Positions 61,763 through 64,000 of a stretch of DNA of 64,000 nucleotides are shown in pieces. The position numbers were made by a program, and so were the translations under genes. Within the stretch, counting starts at the first letter, position 1; each line of letters begins with the position of its first letter. The notes under the pieces are model-generated. The model was not told where the DNA came from and ran no database searches. It saw only the letters and a program-made list of their open reading frames with translations. The DNA is from Jeongeupia sp. HS-3 (GTDB lineage Bacteria > Pseudomonadota > Gammaproteobacteria > Burkholderiales > Chitinibacteraceae). The stretch spans positions 1,984,001 to 2,048,000 of the forward strand of contig NZ_AP024094.1 of the NCBI RefSeq assembly GCF_015140455.1, read 5' to 3'.

Positions 61763-61776
61763 CTGATCCAGATCAA
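61763..61776. promoter_or_regulatory. FNR/ANR-like box upstream of focA
   Basis: CTGAT-CCAG-ATCAA matches the anaerobic regulator site TTGAT-N4-ATCAA except for one base. It lies in the focA upstream region, about 100 bp before the start codon. Confidence 0.6.
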
Positions 61777-61852
61777 ACGGCGCACTCCCGACTACGCCTT
61801 TGGGACTAATTTACGTGTTTATTGCAATTATTTTATGTCGTATGCGCAGGCA

Positions 61853-62506
61853 TCAGAAGCGATAGCTCAGCGAGGTCATCAGCTTGGATGTCACGCCCAT
61901 CAGCGCCTTCAGCGGCAACGGCAGTTCGGCGGCGCCAAGCTCGACCGCGATATCGGCATGCCCCATCTCGTCACGGTACATCTGCTCGACAATGGCGCGG
62001 CTCTTGGCATCCTGCACCGGCAGGGTCTGCAGATGTGATTGCAGGTGCGCGCCGACCTGACGCTCGGTTTCTGCCAGGAAGCCCAGATTCCATTTGTCGC
62101 CGATCACGCCGGCGGTCACGCCGATCGCCAGGCTGCCCGCATACAAAAGCGGGTTGAGCACGCTCTTGTGGCTACCGAGTTCCTCGATCCGACGCTCGGT
62201 CCACGCCAGATGTTCGACCTCTTCCTGTGCGGCGTGACGCAGCGCCTCACGGTTGGCCGGGTCGCGCGCCGTCAGCGCCTGTCCCTGGTACAGCGCCTGG
62301 GCGCAGATCTCGCCGCTATGGTTCACGCGCATCAAGCCGGCGGCATGGCGCTTTTCGGCCTCGTCAAAATCGGTATCGTCGATATGCGCATCGGGATGTG
62401 CACGCGCACTAGTTGCCGGCGCCGCGAGCGTACGCAGCACGGTGTCGAATTCGGCAACCAGGGTATCGAGCTTGGGCAGCCCTGGCAGGGCGGGCAGTTT
62501 GAGCAT
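61853..62506 (-). CDS. coq7: 3-demethoxyubiquinol 3-hydroxylase, Coq7/CAT5 type
   Basis: Hydroxylates 2-polyprenyl-3-methyl-6-methoxy-1,4-benzoquinol in ubiquinone synthesis, at the membrane. 217 residues. Di-iron ligands: Glu in NHSGEICAQALYQGQ, ExxH in QEEVEHLAWT, Glu in ETERQVGAH, and ExxH in MYRDEMGHAD. This is the di-iron type rather than the flavin UbiF of E. coli. The frame stays open upstream, but only antisense to the cyclophilin gene. Divergent from the cyclophilin. Confidence 0.95.
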   Translation of the reverse strand: MLKLPALPGLPKLDTLVAEFDTVLRTLAAPATSARAHPDAHIDDTDFDEAEKRHAAGLMRVNHSGEICAQALYQGQALTARDPANREALRHAAQEEVEHLAWTERRIEELGSHKSVLNPLLYAGSLAIGVTAGVIGDKWNLGFLAETERQVGAHLQSHLQTLPVQDAKSRAIVEQMYRDEMGHADIAVELGAAELPLPLKALMGVTSKLMTSLSYRF

Positions 62507-62547
62507 GGCGTTCTCCTTGGCGTCGATTTTACTATTTATCGGCGTGC

Positions 62548-62553
62548 TATGAT
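62548..62553 (+). promoter_or_regulatory. -10-like element of the cyclophilin operon
   Basis: TATGAT about 40 bp upstream of the first cyclophilin ATG, in the short AT-rich divergent region with coq7. The -35 is weak. Confidence 0.4.
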
Positions 62554-62593
62554 TCGGCGGATTTTCACCGCTATCGATACGGATCAGAACACG

Positions 62594-63166
62594 ATGAAAA
62601 AATTCTTTGCCGCCGCGGCGCTGAGCGTTGCCACGATGTCCGCCTGGGCCGCCAACCCGCAGGTCGAGCTGGTGACCAACAAGGGCAAGATCGTCCTTGA
62701 GCTGTACCCGGAAAAGGCGCCGGCCACGGTTGCCAACTTTCTGCAGTACGTGAAAGACAAGCACTACGACAGCACGATTTTTCACCGTGTCGTCGCCGGC
62801 TTCGTCGTCCAGGGCGGCGGTTTCGACGCCAAGATGAACCAGAAAGCGACACGCGCGCCGGTGAAGAATGAAGCGCAGGCCGCCTTCAAGGCCGGGCTGA
62901 AGAACGATCGCGGCACCGTCGCCATGGCACGAACCAACGACCCGAACTCGGCGTCCAGCCAGTTCTACGTCAACCTGAAGAACAACGATTTTCTGAACTG
63001 GCCGGGCAGCGACGGCTTCGGCTACGCGGTATTCGGCAAGGTCGTGGCCGGGCTCGACGTGGTCGACAAGATCGCCGCGGTCAAGACCATGCCGGGCGAT
63101 GCGCCGCTGGAACCGGTGGTGCTGCAATCGGCGCGTGAACTCCCCGCTGCCGCAGCGGCCAAATAA
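62594..63166 (+). CDS. ppiA: Periplasmic peptidyl-prolyl cis-trans isomerase, cyclophilin type
   Basis: Folding helper in the periplasm, 190 residues. Signal peptide [20 protein letters not shown]. Cyclophilin features: [31 protein letters not shown] and [17 protein letters not shown]. The active Arg is in FHRV. The earlier open frame is not coding. A cytoplasmic relative follows 31 bp downstream. Confidence 0.94.
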   Translation: MKKFFAAAALSVATMSAWAANPQVELVTNKGKIVLELYPEKAPATVANFLQYVKDKHYDSTIFHRVVAGFVVQGGGFDAKMNQKATRAPVKNEAQAAFKAGLKNDRGTVAMARTNDPNSASSQFYVNLKNNDFLNWPGSDGFGYAVFGKVVAGLDVVDKIAAVKTMPGDAPLEPVVLQSARELPAAAAAK

Positions 63167-63197
63167 ACACATTCAATTCAACAAGCAAGGATCAATC

Positions 63198-63698
63198 ATG
63201 ACCCAAGTAAAACTGAGCACCAGCGCCGGCGATATCGTTCTTGAACTCGATGAAGTCAAGGCGCCGATCACCGTCGCCAACTTCGTCCAATATGTGAAAG
63301 ATGGCCACTACGACAACACCGTGTTCCACCGCGTGATCGATGGCTTCATGGTTCAGGGCGGCGGTTTCGCACCGGGCATGAAAGAGAAGAAGTCCCGCGA
63401 TAACATCAAGAACGAAGCCGACAACGGCCTGAAGAACGACGCCTACACCGTGGCGATGGCGCGTACGCCCGAGCCGCACTCGGCCTCGGCACAGTTCTTT
63501 ATCAACGTCGCCAACAACGACTTCCTCAACTTCCGTGCCGCAACGCCGCAAGGCTACGGCTATGCCGTGTTCGGCAAGGTTGTCGAAGGCAAGGAGGTCG
63601 TCGACGCGATCAAGGGTGTGAAGACCGGCAACAGCGGCTTCCATCAGGATGTGCCGAAGGAAGACGTGCTGATCGTCAAGGCCGAAGTCCTCGGCTGA
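63198..63698 (+). CDS. ppiB: Cytoplasmic peptidyl-prolyl cis-trans isomerase, cyclophilin type
   Basis: 166 residues with no signal peptide. [57 protein letters not shown] and [17 protein letters not shown] are conserved. Together with the upstream periplasmic enzyme it forms a pair differing in location; AGCAAGG precedes the start. Confidence 0.95.
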   Translation: MTQVKLSTSAGDIVLELDEVKAPITVANFVQYVKDGHYDNTVFHRVIDGFMVQGGGFAPGMKEKKSRDNIKNEADNGLKNDAYTVAMARTPEPHSASAQFFINVANNDFLNFRAATPQGYGYAVFGKVVEGKEVVDAIKGVKTGNSGFHQDVPKEDVLIVKAEVLG

Positions 63699-63716
63699 TC
63701 GATCGCTGATCGTGCC

Positions 63717-63740
63717 AACGCCGCCCGCCCGGGCGGCGTT
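63717..63740 (+). other. Strong GC hairpin after ppiB
   Basis: AACGCCGCCC and GGGCGGCGTT form a very stable stem right after the ppiB stop. No T run follows, so termination, if any, would be imperfect. Confidence 0.5.
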
Positions 63741-63762
63741 GTCGTATCCGGATCGCTGAACC

Positions 63763-64000
63763 ATGCCCTCGCCCTGGCTCTGGCACGCCCCCAGCTTCGC
63801 ACTGTTTACCGGCGGAGCGCTGATGCTGCTGCTCGCGGCCTGGGTGGCCGCGCGCCCCGCTTTCGCCGGCCGCGCCGCCTTTATCGGCATGCAGTTGACG
63901 CTGGCATGGTGGTGCAGCATGGCCGGGCTCGAATATGCCAGCACCGAGGCCGCGCTCAAGGTCGATCTGGCACGCTGGACCTGGCCGGCGATCATGCTCG
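63763..64000 (+). CDS. Membrane sensor protein with N-terminal 7TM-type domain (partial)
   Basis: The window ends 79 codons into this gene. The visible part, starting MPSPWLWHAPSFALFTGGAL, has two to three hydrophobic segments with a tryptophan-rich AWWCSMAGLEYAS, resembling the N-terminal 7TM region found in front of histidine kinases and GGDEF proteins. The output domain lies outside the window, so the class cannot be stated. Confidence 0.55.
   Translation, partial: MPSPWLWHAPSFALFTGGALMLLLAAWVAARPAFAGRAAFIGMQLTLAWWCSMAGLEYASTEAALKVDLARWTWPAIML

Noticed and set aside
1-64000. CRISPR arrays, insertion sequences, prophage or integrase genes
   Set aside because: None seen: no regularly spaced direct repeats, no transposase, integrase or phage structural motifs.

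Overview
The window is about 64 kb of GC-rich bacterial chromosome, and almost every gene in it has a recognisable housekeeping or metabolic role. The gene content (PTS-based amino-sugar use, FabI, Coq7-type UbiF, two-domain polyphosphate:AMP phosphotransferase, and the order erpA - bactofilin - coiled-coil protein - argC - rpsI - rplM) fits a betaproteobacterium. I infer the order Neisseriales, possibly the chitin or amino-sugar degrading branch, but no rRNA gene is present to confirm it. There is no prophage, insertion sequence, CRISPR array or plasmid-like module.

Layout. 1-7.5 kb: lytic transglycosylase (cut by the left edge), proS, MFS transporter, gdhA, periplasmic amidase with a small membrane protein, imelysin-like protein. 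7.5-15.1 kb: an N-acetylgalactosamine/galactosamine operon on the minus strand (agaR-agaZ-agaS-EIIB-EIIC-EIID-EIIA-agaA), with a long AT-rich regulatory region upstream and a terminator downstream. 15.3-18.1 kb: sdaC-sdaA, serine uptake and deamination. 18.9-26.2 kb: iron-type alcohol dehydrogenase, orphan PhnD-like binding protein, NSS amino-acid transporter, large CHASE/PAS/GGDEF diguanylate cyclase. 26.3-34.2 kb: trmO, patatin lipoprotein, DUF2164 protein, a redox group (two pirins, OsmC, FMN reductase), FlxA-like protein, recG, DUF454 protein. 34.2-39.2 kb: four co-directional envelope genes of unknown function, headed by an OmpA-type lipoprotein; this is the least explained gene block. 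39.3-46.9 kb: lrgAB, murI, pxpBCA (5-oxoprolinase), queG divergent from tsaE-amiC. 46.9-54 kb: TPR protein, MipA/OmpV porin-like protein, two tRNA-Asn, AsmA-like protein, ygfZ, fabI, YafJ-type amidotransferase, unknown membrane protein. 54-64 kb: nitroreductase, polyphosphate:AMP phosphotransferase, erpA, bactofilin and partner, argC, rpsI/rplM, OsmC, focA, coq7, two cyclophilins, and the start of a 7TM-type sensor.

The most interesting non-genic signal is a family of four dispersed repeats of about 125-165 bp (9177-9304, 29145-29284, 40469-40632, 48202-48341). Each begins a few bases after the stop codon of a gene, lies between co-directional genes or at a transcript end, and is oriented with transcription. 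A central hairpin shows one compensatory base-pair change in the third copy. This looks like a 3'-UTR or intercistronic RNA-level element. One copy sits inside the aga operon between EIID and EIIA. Other non-coding signals are repeated CTTTC sequences upstream of agaR, an 18-bp motif shared by two intergenic regions, an FNR-like box upstream of focA, and a strong hairpin with competing pairing after the AsmA-like gene.
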